Source of the DNA: Ziziphus jujuba
Lineage: Eukaryota > Streptophyta > Magnoliopsida > Rosales > Rhamnaceae
Reading direction: 5' to 3'
Length of the DNA stretch: 64,000 nucleotides
NCBI RefSeq assembly: GCF_031755915.1
Contig: NC_083379.1
Location: forward strand, 47,624,001 to 47,688,000
Made by a program: the position numbers and the translations under genes. This document shows positions 48,066 to 59,697 of this stretch, in pieces. The notes under the pieces were generated by a model that saw only the letters and a program-made list of their open reading frames with translations, did not search any database and was not told where the DNA came from. Position 1 is the first letter of the stretch. Every line of letters starts with the position of its first letter.

Positions 48066-49262
48066 GCCAAAATTCCCAATCGCACCAGCAGCAACCAGCA
48101 TTGCATCCTTGCAAACCCACCAGATCACACCACCATTGCCACAGCATTGCCATCTTGCAAATGCACCAACTTGCACCACGATTACCACCCTTCTCTGTAC
48201 CCACCAGCTCATAATCTTCTACTCTGCATGTCTGTATTGTGGCTCTTCGTATCTGTGAGTGAGTGAGTTTATGTTTTGTAATTTTTTTTTCATTCTGTTT
48301 TTTATGTTGGTGATTTTATGTAGTCTTGCATAGTTGAAATTGTTAAATGTGGGATTGTGATTTGGGTTGAGAAATAACTTGAATGAAGGCCAATCTTCAT
48401 GATGATTTTTGAAAATTTAGAAAATGATACTTTTCGCAGAAAAAGCATGAATGTATGCATGTTGTTTTTCTTTCCTGGTGTATAAATACCAATGTTCACG
48501 CATACTGTTCATTGTGTAATAATAAATTCACTTAGTCTATCATGATACTAACACGAAAGAGATATTTACACCACTTATTTTTGGAGTATACGAATGGCCA
48601 ATCCATGCATGCTATACAAGAGAAAATAAGTTTGTTATAATTGAAACACAAAGTAATTCTATTTTGTAATTCCTATATCTACACACAGACACACACATAA
48701 AGACATATGTATATATATCCTATTGTGTTCCGTTCCAAAACTGCTTAGTTTAGTCTTGAATAAGAACTTTGAATAATTATAATCCCTTTAATATGCATGA
48801 AATATAGAATTAATAGATTAAATTAATATCATTGCTTTTTATTTTTATTCTTTTAATAGCCTTTGCGTAGATTTGTTAACCTCTCATTGATTAAAGAGTT
48901 ATGTATCAATACTTTTTTTTCCCTTTATCTAGCAAAGATGTAATTATTTTATTGTTTTGCAACTTATATTTTTCATTTTTATATGTACTATTAACCTTTT
49001 TGAACCCCATGATTCAGATTTATTTATTTATTTATTTTTTCTGTTGATGCACGCATATTTGTTTCTTTCATTATAGAGTGTGCTGGATCAGCAACCATAA
49101 TGCAAACTCGGCAGATTTTGGCTGAAGTGCCTTTATTTTTGCAATATTTTTCTCTTCTATTTAGAAATTAAACTTTCTTAAAATAAAAGATATTACCACC
49201 TCTCATGATGGTTTTGCTTTGCCGTCTACCAGGTTACAAATTGATCAATAAGAAGCTGGTTT
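48066..49262 (+). other. 5' region of the transposase gene
   Basis: CA-rich sequence (48066-48250) gives way to AT-rich sequence with a TACCAG acceptor-like site near 49233. It plausibly holds untranslated exons and an intron. No protein-coding exon is recognised. Confidence 0.4.
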
Positions 49263-49335
49263 GAGTGTAGAATAGTTGGAAGCAAATTCAGATTGGAAAC
49301 ATGAGTGTAGAACAGTTGGAAGCAAATTCAGATTG
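49263..49335 (+). repeat. 40-bp tandem duplication across the start codon
   Basis: GAGTGTAGAATAGTTGGAAG at 49263 recurs at 49303 with one change, and the match continues for 33 bp. The ATG (49301) lies at the junction. The first copy has no ATG in this context, so the start codon probably belongs to the second copy. Confidence 0.85.
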
Positions 49336-51690
49336 TAGACGAGTTGAAGACATATCCTTGCTGTCACATTCAAAATCCGTGGATGATGTTTACATTCCCC
49401 AAGTGGCCAAAAACTGCAAACCAAAGGTTGGACAAGAGTTTGAATCCATAGATGGGGCACATGAGTTCTACATTAAATATGCAAAAGAGGCGGGGTTTAG
49501 TGTTCGTATTAGTTCGACTAAGAGATGTAAAGGCGCAAATGAAGTTGTCAGGAAAGAATTTGTGTGTTTTAAGGAAGGAGTATCTTCTATAAAGGACGGT
49601 GAGAGAAAAAGTTGTCGGGGGATGACAAGAGAAAATTGTAAAGCTAAACTTGCCGTGGTTAGGTCAAAAACGGGGAAATTTGTCATCACTGTATTTGTTG
49701 AAGAACATAGTCATCCATTATCAACCCCTCAAAGAGTGCATTTATTGAGATCACATCGTAGTGTGTCTGAAGCCAAGAAGTCACTAACTTTGCAGTTTTC
49801 AGCAGCAAATGTGCCAACTCATCAACAAATAAGTATTCTTGAATTTGAAGCTGGAGGTATAGAGAATATTGGGTGTACAAAGAAGGATATATATAACCAT
49901 GAAGCTAAGGTGCAGAATGAATTAAGAGGACAAGATGCAGAACTTTTAAAGGAATATTTCCTAACCGAGCAAGAAAAGGATCCATGCTTCTTTTTTAAAA
50001 TAGATGTAGATGATGATGGTAAATTGAAGCGTTGTTTTTGGACTGATTCGGTATCTAGAAGAGCTTATGGATGTTTTGATGATGTAATAGTATTTGATAC
50101 AACTTACAACACTAATCAATATGATATGATATTTGCACCCTTTGTGGGGGTGAACAATCATGGTCAAAAGGTGCTTTTTGCATGTGCCTTTTTAAGTGAT
50201 GAAAAAACGGAATCATTTATTTGGTTGTTTGAGCTATTAAAGGATAGCATGCCGATGAACAACCCAAAAATGATCATTACCGATCAAGATCCTCCAATGA
50301 CAAAGGCTATAGTTCGAGCTTACCGAATACATTTTATAGGTATTGTAGTTGGCACATAGTTGAGAAGTTCTCTACGTATTTAAATGCGATCACCTATAGA
50401 GATTTTTATAAGGACTTCCAACAATGCATTTGGGAATCAGAATGCCCTGAAGAGTTTGAAAGAAAATGGGTGACTACCATCGAGAAGGCAAGCCTAGATA
50501 ACAACGATTGGTTAAAATCAATATTTGAACTACGTTCAAGATGGGTGCCTGCATATGTTAACCATATATTCTCAGCTGGAATGTCAAGTAGCCATCGTGC
50601 GGAAAGCTCCCATGCATTTTTCAAGAAATATGTTTCGAAGAGAAACTTATTGATGGATTTCATACTTCGATTTAATAGGGCACTTGCACATCAACGTCAC
50701 GAAGAGTTAGGGGCTGATCACATTGATATTAATGAGAAGCTTGTTTTGAAATTGCCATTGGAAATGGAAAAGCAAATGGCTAAGATTTACACACGCAAGA
50801 TTTTTTTTAAGTTTCAAGATGAGTTGTGGCATAGTTTAGTAATAATGCCACAATTTGTTCTTGAAAATGCTATACACAAAATGTATGTGGTCGAGAGTAG
50901 TGCAAAAGAAGGTGTTCGTAGAGTGCGGAAAATTGCTTATGATAAAGAATTGGACTTTGCATCTTGTACATGTAAGAAGTTTGAGAGTGAAGGACTTCCC
51001 TGTAGACATATCTTGGCATTCTTGAGACTGTTTGGTAACATTCCTTTGCAAAATCAATATATAATGAAAAGGTGGACTAGAAGTGCAAAATGTCAAATAA
51101 TAACCGATAAGCAAGGTGTTGAGATAGGTGGACAGCGTAGTTCAATGTTGACTTGGCGAGCTAAACTATTCCAACTTGCTTCGGAAGTCATTGATAAAGC
51201 CATAATATATGAAGAGGCAAGTGTAATTGTGAATGATGGTCTTCAAAGTTTGCTAGGCAAGATTGAATCCATAGTTAGCAACACGAAAAGTGGAGGCATT
51301 TCTTAAAAAGGTAGCACTGCTCATGACTATGAGGCTTTGAAAGACCCATCTACTGTGAGGGCAAAGGGATGCGGACAAAGATTAAAAAAGGGAAAGGAGA
51401 AGGCAACAAATGCCACAAAGTATAGAGATCGACGTTGCAATGGATGTGGAAAAATTGGGCAATCGCACGACAAAAGAAATTGTCCACTCCTCAACAATCC
51501 GTAAGAAAATAATACATTTACTATTTATTATTCTTATGCAATTTGTATGATCATACTTTGTACAAACCATGCTGCTCATCTATATAGGTCCTCACAAAAT
51601 GAGGAAAGTCCTCAACACGTCTCGGAATATGATTCTGAAGATGATAGTTTGTCTTCCACAGGTATGAAACTAAGTGGTATCGTATGGTCT
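49301..51690 (+). pseudogene. FAR1/FRS-type MULE transposase, one frameshift
   Basis: The N-terminal FAR1 DNA-binding (WRKY-GCM1 type) domain spans ~50-145, with the conserved Cys/His pattern and HSHPL. The transposase domain has Asp266 (VFDTTY), Asp328 (ITDQD) and, after the frame change, the Glu of HRAESSH (50602), so the DDE triad is present. A SWIM zinc finger (CTCKKFESEGLPCRH) follows near 50965. After a TAA at 51304, a CCHC-like CNGCGKIGQSHDKRNC (51427-51485) and a GT/AG exon join lead to an acidic tail. A single-base loss near 50323 (the relatives' CCG codon reads CG) shifts the frame. Otherwise the gene is intact, and it could be a recently dead transposase or a host FRS gene. Confidence 0.85.
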
Positions 51691-51900
51691 TCGATATTTT
51701 ATTGAACTAACATGCTGCTAATCTAAGGACTTGCTGGACTTTGGTAGGTCTGAATGAGAAAACGAAAGGATGACCTATCTTGTAACAGATTTGGGAGAAG
51801 AAGTTATTTTTTTATTTTGGTGTGCTTGTCTAGGATTTTCTATCTTATAGCAAGCACTATCAGCTGACAATGTAAAATAGAGATGTGTTTTGATTATTGG

Positions 51901-54891
51901 TGTAACACCCCATCCCGAACCATGTCGGAATTTTTTTTTTGCACGTTGACCGAGGTTGACTGTTGACCGTGGGGTCAAAAGTTGACTTTTTGACCCGGTT
52001 GGAATTCTAGGTTGACTGAGGTACCGTTACGAAGTACACGTTGGCACGAGTTTGTAGACTAGTAGCACGTTCAAAACGGAGCTACGGTTTGAAAGTTATG
52101 AGCAAAACAAGTTGAGATCCAAACTGTCCAAGGGGTGCCGAGTTGACTTTTTATTCATGCAAAGTTGAGCTTTGACTCATGTATGGTTGTAAAGTGTTCA
52201 TCGATACGAGTCCGTAGACTAGCGGCACGTCCGATTTGGACATGTGGTTTGGAAGTTATGGACCTGTAGAGTTTTTCAAATACCGTATTATTTTTAAACG
52301 CGTAACGGTGTGCCACGTGTGACTAAATAAGTGTGACCATCTGTCACCATGGTGAAATGCCACATGTCAACCATGTTTAAAATCAAATTATTTTTATTAC
52401 TATTTTAAATAATAATATTATTATTTAATTATTTTTATTTTCCTTTTTCTTTTTCTTTTTCTTTTCCTTTTTCTTTTCTTTTTCTTTTTCTTTTCTTTTC
52501 CCCACGTGCGAAAACACCCTTCTCTTTCTTTTCCTTTCCTTCCCTTCTTCTTCCCCGAGCCCGACAGAGACAAACAAAATCACACAGCAAAGACCTCTCT
52601 CTTTCTCTCTCATTTGACTCTCTCACCCTCTCTCTTTGACCGACCGGTTGGCCGGATTTCAATCGCCGGAATGCCACACGCGCCGACCACCGGTGTAGCC
52701 CATCTCCTCGCTACCTCAGCCACCAAATTTCCCGACCAGTCGCCGTCGGATGCGCCCAGATGGGGCCAGTGAAGCCAGCGGCGGCCGGTTATGTTTTTCC
52801 GGCGATTCTCGCCGTTTCCGACCAACCCAGCCCGAACCGTACCTCTATTCCACCATTTTTGACCCCTCTGAGTCCATTTCCGGGGTTAGATTGCCCAAAA
52901 TCCCCACCGTTTGAGAGATCCCTCAAGTTTAAATCCGGCCGAAGCTTTCCAGCCACCTCCGGCTGAATTGGGGTCAATGGAGACCGGATTTGTAATCCTC
53001 GTCGCTCAAGCCTCGATTCGGTATATTATTCGACTATTTTGGATAACGTTTGTGTTTGACCCCCCCGGTACTGGGTATTATTTACCCGAATAAAATATTA
53101 ATTTATTTGACTGTGTGTGAATTTTGTTCTAGGAGCACCGGTGAGTCGTGGAATTGATCCCATGATGGATTTTAGGATTATTGCGTGCTCCAGGTGAGTG
53201 ACCCACCTTTGAAAATGTTTTTGGGGTAATTAATTGTATTTATGTGGTATTAATTTGATATCTGTAATTGGTGCTCATGTGGTGTATTTTAAATATAATC
53301 GGAAAAAATATTATTTTATATATATATTTACCCATTGGTACTAAATGAAATTTTGGGGTCATTAGAAATTCCTGATTATTATTTTATTGTGATTAAATGG
53401 TATTTATTACACATGAGCAAGTATTTTCAGTAATTGCTTGTGTCTGGATTTTATATCATTTTTGGGCAATTAATTATGTTTAATTGGTATTTAAATTATG
53501 CTCATGTGGTACAATTTGGTTATGGTTTTATTGTGGTTTAATTTATTTATTATGCATGAGCAAAGTGTATTTCGGTAATCATCGTACGTGGCTTTAAGTA
53601 TTATTTTCGGGCATAATTGGGTTAAATATTTTATGAAAATATTTGTTTAAATTTTATAAATTATGCCCGCGGTATTTTTATTGTTGAACCTCGTACTTCG
53701 AGAAAATTGTGGTTTATTTGTTATCGATGTTTCGTACCGGTTTGTTAAATAAAAATATGTGGGATGGTAACTGTGAAATTTTGATATATTTCCCACGGTA
53801 ATTTTGGAAAACGGTACGGTTGGTTAATAATAATTATTTTAGACGCACTCACACAGTATTGGTGTTCTGGTGTATGGACACGTGGTAGCGCGCAAGTATT
53901 ATGTGGTTTAGCGCGCAAGTATTATTTCTCCCGTGGTTGCCATTGGACTGGGCAGGCAAGTTTGATATTGGCCACAGCCGCCCCTCCCTTGGCCGGGATG
54001 ATGGTTTCAGCAGCGGTACTATCGGGACGCCGAAGTGCCGTTTGCAAGTTTCTCTCTTTAATCTCCCCGCCAATCGGTGCTCGGAAGGCATCACTGGTAT
54101 ATGGTGTGGTGCGTCAAGTGTAATTTTCAGATAAAGTTTCAAACCACAAAGGTGTTCAAAAATTATTTATTATAATTTATTACATTTTAATTACATATTG
54201 GGGTATTTATTTATTTATTGTTTATCAAATGGTTTGATCCCTTGGTTTTCGGGAGGTACGAATATCGGGTTTTGTGAAAATGTTTTAAAAGGGGAACATT
54301 TCCAACGGAGTGAATAGTGAGGGTTTTGAGAGAAAGTACTACTTCAAATGTTTATTTATTTATTTATTTAATTGTTCGGTATTGATTACTTAAATCCTTT
54401 TATTTGGTATATTATTAATATTAAAGGTGTTCAGTAGATAGGGTCACTCACTGAGATGATTAGCATCTCACACTCTTAAATTCCGTTCCCCTAGGTCCAG
54501 GTTGGAGACGTTGATTGTCCGGGGCGAGCCCAATGTCTCAGTTCTTTGCCGAAGGTTCAAGAAGTATTTTTTCTCTTTTTCCTCTCCATCTTGTATTACT
54601 TCTTTATCTGTCATTGTATAAATTCCACATTATCTGTTTAATGCTCTGTATATTGTATTGGACGTGTAGTTATTATTTATGCACTGGGTTGCTGCTGTTG
54701 TTATTTGGAGTGCTGTAATTTGTGGAATCAAATTGTAGTATTGTGGGAGGAATAAGGGGATGTTTTTTTGAAGTGTGTTTTCAGTGCAGGTAATTTTTGG
54801 TAAGTCCTACCCTTAGGGGAGGTGCTGTCGGATTTTCCGTTGGAAGGTTCGGTGGTATTTCCCTGGGATCAGGGCTTGTCTAGGGTTCCGG
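51901..54891 (+). mobile_element. Long-LTR copy (plus strand) lacking its last ~30 bp
   Basis: The unit starts TGTAACACCCCATCCC just after the transposase gene and ends in GGGTTCCGG, about 30 bp short of the family terminus. No second LTR or interior is present. Purine/pyrimidine (52436-52500) and W-box (51945-51990) stretches match the other copies. An extra partial repeat at ~53460-53600 duplicates the adjoining segment, including the ATGAGCAA motif. Confidence 0.83.
51945..51990 (+). promoter_or_regulatory. W-box array at the LTR start
   Basis: TTGAC cores at 51946, 51956 and 51963 are followed by GTCAA and a further TTGAC. This is the same arrangement as at 17398 and 28176 in independent LTR copies. 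Confidence 0.5.
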
Positions 54892-55099
54892 GGATTGAAT
54901 GTATACTGGTTTTTTCGTATATTCATGTGCTACTCTTTATGTTTGGAATGTTTAATTTCTGTACATCATGATAAATGAAGAGAAGAGCAGCCATTTTTGC
55001 AATAGATTATCTTCTTCCACATACCACTGCCATTTTGCTCTACTTCAATATTCTAATCTGCCATGTTATTGATTTACTTCTAAAATGCCACATTGTACT

Positions 55100-55222
55100 T
55101 CACCAAGCACCAGCAACAGCACTAGCAGCAACACAGCAAGCTCGGCAGCAGCAACAACAAGCTCGGCAGCACCAGCGCAACACAGCAAGCTCAGCAGCAC
55201 CAGCAACAGCACCAGCAGCAAT
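55100..55222 (+). repeat. CAG-rich imperfect repeat
   Basis: Degenerate CAG/CAA/GCA triplets could encode a Gln/Ala-rich stretch in a 90-codon frame (54975-55247). No gene context supports translation. A similar CAG-rich sequence lies just inside the terminal repeat at 48066-48100. Confidence 0.65.
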
Positions 55223-55689
55223 AGGTGCTAAAAGGGCTCAGTCCTAATTTACTGCCTCCTTGGATTAAAAAAACAAATAATTAGGTGGTCCAAAGATCAC
55301 ATGTCCATTTCAAAAACTTGTATGGAATTTATATGACGTGAAAGTCTTTGTTAGAAGAATCAGGTAGTCCTACAATCACATGAAATTTGCACCTTTGATA
55401 AAAATAATTAGATGTTAGTGAGATCATCACATGGTTTACTTCCATACAACTGTGTAGAACCTATATATGGTCCATATAATGTGACTTTTTTTATGAGGAA
55501 CAGAATCAAGACAATTAGTTTAGGGACCACATTGTAAAAGGAAAAATATATATATATAGCAACATTAACGTTTCAATCTCTCAAGTTTATAATTTAATTA
55601 ATACTGGAATATACAATCAACAATCAACAATAAACAATCAACAACCACTAAATATAAGGCAAAAGCAGAAACATGTAATTCGACAGATG

Positions 55690-55919
55690 AATTTATACGG
55701 CGTGCCTAAGTTGCTCTCTTGTGTGTGCAAGAAGTCACAGCAGATAGACCAAACATGGCAGATGTTGTGTCAATGCTTGGAGGAGATGCGGTAACTCCCC
55801 CACATCCAAAACAACCAGCTTTCTCTATCCTCAAAAGAGCAGATAAAAAAAACATGTCAGAGAATCCAGGAGCCTACATTGTTAATGATATATCAATTTC
55901 AGGGATAGAAGATCGATAG
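55690..55919 (+). pseudogene. S-domain receptor-like kinase, C-terminal fragment
   Basis: The frame, with one stop upstream, reads VALLCVQEVTADRPNMADVV and then SMLGGDAVTPPHPKQPAF, ending after IVNDISISGIEDR. This is the end of the kinase domain (subdomain XI, CVQ..ADRP.M..VV.ML) and the short C-terminal tail of G-type-lectin S-receptor kinases, plasma-membrane signalling proteins. No upstream kinase exon is found. It is another single-exon scrap of a host gene in this block. Confidence 0.85.
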
Positions 55920-57617
55920 CATGCTATGATCATTCATGGACTTACCAATATATATATCATTGTTACGTATCTTATGGGACAGACTTGGTGTGGCAATACA
56001 CAACACTTCCATGAACACAATATCGAATATCTTTCAAATTTCTTACAACATTTTATTGTTGTATAAGATGGAAAAATACTATTTTCCAACTTAACAACAT
56101 GGATATATAGATGCAAATCATGTGAATGTATAGCACTTTCTTCTTCTTCTTCTTCTTCTTCATTTTTTTTTCCCTCTCTAAAAGTGAAAGGATAGCGCAT
56201 TGTATCTTAGAATGTGAGCTAAGAAATGGTCCTAAAGAAAATAAATGCAGTACCGGAATCTCAAAATGAATTCGAGAGTACCTTAATATATTTTTCAGTT
56301 TAGCCACTAGGCAATAACGAAGTTGGACGTAGAATCCAAGAAAGAATAAAGAAGAACCAAGTAGAAAGAAAACATAAAGCAGCCTGCTGGCAGAAATGTC
56401 ACATTACAGTTTGGGGCTAATTACACCCCAAGTCTCTTAATGAGAAAAGAAAATACTACTAACGTTGTACATCTTCCACAACATACAACTTCAATGAAAA
56501 TTTGACCCTTCATTCTCAAACTTAAAGATGCACATTGGTATTTGGCAGCCCTAGCCCGTATATGGATCATACATAGTAGGGATGTCAAGTGTGAAGAATC
56601 AATATTTACAATTATTGAGTTAGTTGTTCATAGATTTCCAATAATTCAATGAATTTTGCAAATTCATAGATTTCTTATAATTCAATGAATTTTGTGAAAA
56701 TTTGCATAATGGAAGTTTCTAAAAATAGAACATGTGTTTGATAAATAAAGAAGCAATTTTGTTGGCACTCATATCGCCTTAGTTTTATCTTAGCTTTGTT
56801 AGGAGGCTTACAATTGTAGATCCCGTGGTCTGCCCGCAATGAAGTCAGAAATCATAAAACTTTGACCAATCCACCTCATTATTAACGTATGCTAAACAAC
56901 CAAATATGAAAACCCAAAAGGAGAATCTAAAACAAACAATACAATATCTAATTGGGAATTCTTCACAAAATAAACGGAACACAACAATATATAAGTAATG
57001 CGAGTATCAAGTCAGCTCCTAATATTTTAAATGATATGAGACACCTGGAATCATGTACCAAGCAACAAGCTTAAACATATAAAAATGATGTCCCATGGCA
57101 AAATCCTCCAAATTGCACACCAGAAAGTCAATCTTTTGACACCATTGCAATGGCTATATTCATAACAAAATTATAAATCTAAGTACCTCTAAAAATTTTT
57201 ACCTTCCCTTAGAATTAAGATTATTTATTTCCAAAATAGATGAACAACTTTTGATTAGAAAGCTTATGAACTATAAACTATCTTCCCGCAGATAGACAGT
57301 ATATATTATTAAAGCAGCATTTCAACATCCCTGGTTTTGATTACAGTAAATCAATCAACAATATGTTACTAGAGAACTAAAGAGGAATCTGACCATTTTA
57401 AGAAATTCAGTGGAATCCAATACATAAAACCAAGTAAAATTTCATAAATCTGAATCCCAAATTCCAATAAACAGAACAGTTCAGGAAAAGAACAATAAAA
57501 ACTGAGCACAATTCAAACATTTACATAAAAATAAAATTAAAAAAGAAAAAACTTATGATTAATGCTACATAGCAGTAATGCTAAATAAATAACATCGCAC
57601 ATAAATATATACATATA
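55920..57617. other. AT-rich sequence left of the Pack-MULE
   Basis: No gene is recognised. A GAA microsatellite lies at 56141-56161. The sequence does not resemble the intron of the intact UGT gene, so the headless UGT at 58954 was separated from its exon 1 by more than the Pack-MULE insertion. Confidence 0.5.
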
Positions 57618-57780
57618 GGGAGTGTCTAATATGAGGACCGTCCGTATGGCTCTTGTGCGGTCCAAAAACATACTGAAATTCCCTGCCTTTCGATTGTTAT
57701 ATCTATCACGGACGGTGGAGATTGAAGCTTCCCTCATGTGTGGGTTTTTGCACATTTCTCCCCTTCCCATTCACCACGCT
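57618..57780 (+). repeat. Left terminal inverted repeat of the Pack-MULE
   Basis: It shares GAGGACCGTCCG, then GCGGTCC, ACAT, GAAATTCCCTGCC and TTCGATT, in order, with 47875-47960. Its inner half is more diverged. Confidence 0.7.
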
Positions 57781-57857
57781 GCGTACGACTGTGTTCCAAC
57801 TAGTTATCATTTTGGTATTTACCTCCTTGTTATAAATGTAGCTTCACCAATATACCT

Positions 57858-58140
57858 GAAAACACCAAGAATAGGAAGTACCTTCTGCATTTTAGTACTC
57901 ATCTTTTTATGAGGAGCACTGCTGCAGCACCATCATTCAACTGAATGGAATTCCCAGAAAAATATGAACTTCATTGTCAATACAACTACCTATAATCAAC
58001 TCTATAGATAGATATGGCCAATAAAAATAAAAAGAAAAAAAGAAAAAAAATTCTACCATTCCATTTCTATCTTTAATACCTGCTGTTATTGACCCATCCT
58101 GCCGAAATGAAGGCTTTAGCTTTGCCAGATCTGTCATTTT
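57858..58140 (-). pseudogene. KAT2: Peroxisomal 3-ketoacyl-CoA thiolase fragment
   Basis: On the minus strand one exon (58140-58080) reads DLAKLKPSFRQDGSITAG up to a GT donor. A second (57955-57858) reads NSIQLNDGAAAVLLIKR and, after a frame break, QKVLPILGVF up to a GT. These are adjoining exons of the plant thiolase KAT2/PED1 type, which completes fatty-acid beta-oxidation. The active-site Cys and the C-terminal signatures lie outside the fragment. The acceptor before the second exon appears damaged. Retained introns show capture from genomic DNA. Confidence 0.78.
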
Positions 58141-58699
58141 AGGATTTGGTCGATTCCATCATCGACAGAAATCTAACAAGCTTCTCAACTCTAGATATTG
58201 GAGCCACAATCTTAAAAAAGAAAGCAATTTCTTGACTATTTGCTCCCAGTAAACAATAAGATCCATGGAATAAACAAAATAATTCAAAAGAGTTTATTAC
58301 ATTATGATTTCTAGAAGCCTAAGTAAATAAGAATAACTATATACATTAAGTGATTACCCAAAAAAATAAAAAATAAAAACACTTTAACAACAATGAAACA
58401 AAAAGAGAAACATTATTATTATTATTATTTAAAAGAACATAACTGAACCAGAATGAAAAAAAAAATATAAAACATAAAAACACAAACAGAGGTATAGAAA
58501 AACCAAAATGAAGGAGAGGAAGGAAGGAATGGCAAAGAACCCACACTCCAATGGCAAGGCACTAACGGCAGCGACTCTTTCTGGTTCCGAAGGGTGGCTG
58601 GTTGGGTTGGGTTTGAGATTTTTGAAATAGTCAGGTCAGTGGCTGGTTGGGCTGGTTCCGAACGGGGAGATGCGAGCGGGAAGGGGGTGGAAGCAAAGA

Positions 58700-58914
58700 A
58701 GAAGAGGAATTTTGGCAAAGGTGGTTCCAGCTTATGCGAGCGGGAATGCGAGCTGCTGTGAGCGGGAAGGGGAGATTTTGCCAAAATTCTCACGTGAGAG
58801 TTGCAATTCCATCTGGACCGTTGACGCCAGGTATGAAAATCCAATGGTCTTTGTTCTCTCACGGTTTTGGTTCGTAAAGAATGCATGCGGTCGGTCCTTA
58901 CTCTAGACTTTCCC
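58700..58914 (-). repeat. Right terminal inverted repeat of the Pack-MULE
   Basis: Reading inward on the minus strand it contains AAGGACCGACCGC, the palindrome core TCTCACGTGAGA (58788), TTGGCAAAATCTCCCC, CCCGCTCACA and TTTGCCAAAATTCC. This is the closest match to 47875-48065, better than to its own partner at 57618. Confidence 0.75.
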
Positions 58915-58953
58915 ATATATGTATAATATAATTGACAATGAATTAATTAACAG

Positions 58954-59697
58954 GTGGTGGAATGCATGTCAAAAGTATTTCCCTCCACGCTGACAATTGG
59001 GCCGACCATTCCATCGGCATACTTGAATAATAAGCATATGAGGGTCAAATTCAAAGATGATGACAAAGACTACGGGTTTAATCTATTCGAATCCGAAGCA
59101 TCGGGTGTTTGCAAGGAGTGGCTCAACAAAAAGCCGGTGGGCTCTGTTGTGTATGTGTCGTTTGGTAGCATGGCCAATCTGAGTGTGAAGCAAATAGAGG
59201 AACTTTCAATGGGACTGAAAGCTTCCAACATGTATTTCTTATGGGTGATAAGGCCTTTTGAACAGGAAAAGCTGCGGGATAAGTTTGGGGAAGATGATGA
59301 TAAAGGGCTATTGGTGAAATGGTGCCCCCAGTTGGAAGTCCTTGCCAATGAGGCTGTGGGGTGCTTCTTCACTCATTGCGGTTGGAATTCAGCAATGGAG
59401 GGATTAAGCTTGGGAGTTCCAATGGTAGCCATGCCACAATGGACCAACCAAACTACCAATGCCAAGATTGTGGAGGGTGTTTGGAAGGTCGGGGTTAGAG
59501 TTCGTGTGGATGAGAATGGGATTGTGGGGAGACATGAAATTAGTGGGTGCATCAGACAGGTGATGAAGGGGGAGAGAGCCAAAGAAATCAAATACAACGC
59601 CAATAAATGGAGAAACATTGCTATTCGGGCAATTAGAGACGGCAGCTCTTCCGACAACAACATGACCGATTTATATCCAAATTGAAATCGTCTCCTC
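58954..59697 (+). pseudogene. Headless UGT74 exon 2 with PSPG and C-terminal changes
   Basis: A splice acceptor (CAG 58951-58953) precedes an exon closely matching exon 2 of the intact gene at 23232. Exon 1 and most of the intron are absent; the Pack-MULE ends 39 bp upstream. In the PSPG box the penultimate residue is Asn instead of Asp (WTNQ, codon 59446), a single G-to-A change at a residue that contacts the sugar. One base is missing near 59662 (ACATGACC against ACATTGACC), so the frame ends at 59685 with a short altered tail. It cannot produce a full enzyme. Confidence 0.92.

Larger units (their letters stand above)
47875..51900 (+). mobile_element. Mutator-like element with FAR1-type transposase; right end not found
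   Basis: A long terminal-repeat-like sequence (47875-48065), oriented with its outer end left, is followed 1.2 kb later by a transposase frame on the plus strand. The same terminal sequence bounds the element at 57618-58914. The right end may have been lost. A long LTR is inserted at 51901, and the only correctly oriented terminal repeat to the right is the one at 58914. The right limit given is therefore the last base before that LTR, not a border. Confidence 0.6.
57618..58914. mobile_element. Pack-MULE carrying a thiolase gene fragment
   Basis: The ends GGGAGTGTCTAATATGAGGA (left) and the complement of GGGAAAGTCTAGAGTAAGGA (right) begin long inverted repeats. Flanking 9-mers ATACATATA (57609-57617) and ATATATGTA (58915-58923) agree at 7 of 9 bases, fitting the 9-bp duplication of Mutator elements. 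The interior holds exons and introns of a 3-ketoacyl-CoA thiolase and no transposase. It lies 31 bp from the surviving splice acceptor of the headless UGT. Confidence 0.78.

Noticed and set aside
47883..48266. 127-codon plus-strand frame covering the MULE terminal repeat
   Set aside because: It spans the end of the SKIP fragment and the terminal repeat. The composition follows the CA-rich DNA, and the frame is not conserved at 58700-58914.
54975..55247. Gln/Ala-rich 90-codon frame
   Set aside because: It derives from a degenerate CAG repeat without a neighbouring exon or conserved motif.
47875..58914. One single 11-kb MULE from the 47875 repeat to the 58914 repeat
   Set aside because: The 9-mers flanking the right end match those left of 57618 (7 of 9), while those left of 47875 do not. 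The short Pack-MULE is therefore the better pairing, although the long one is not excluded.
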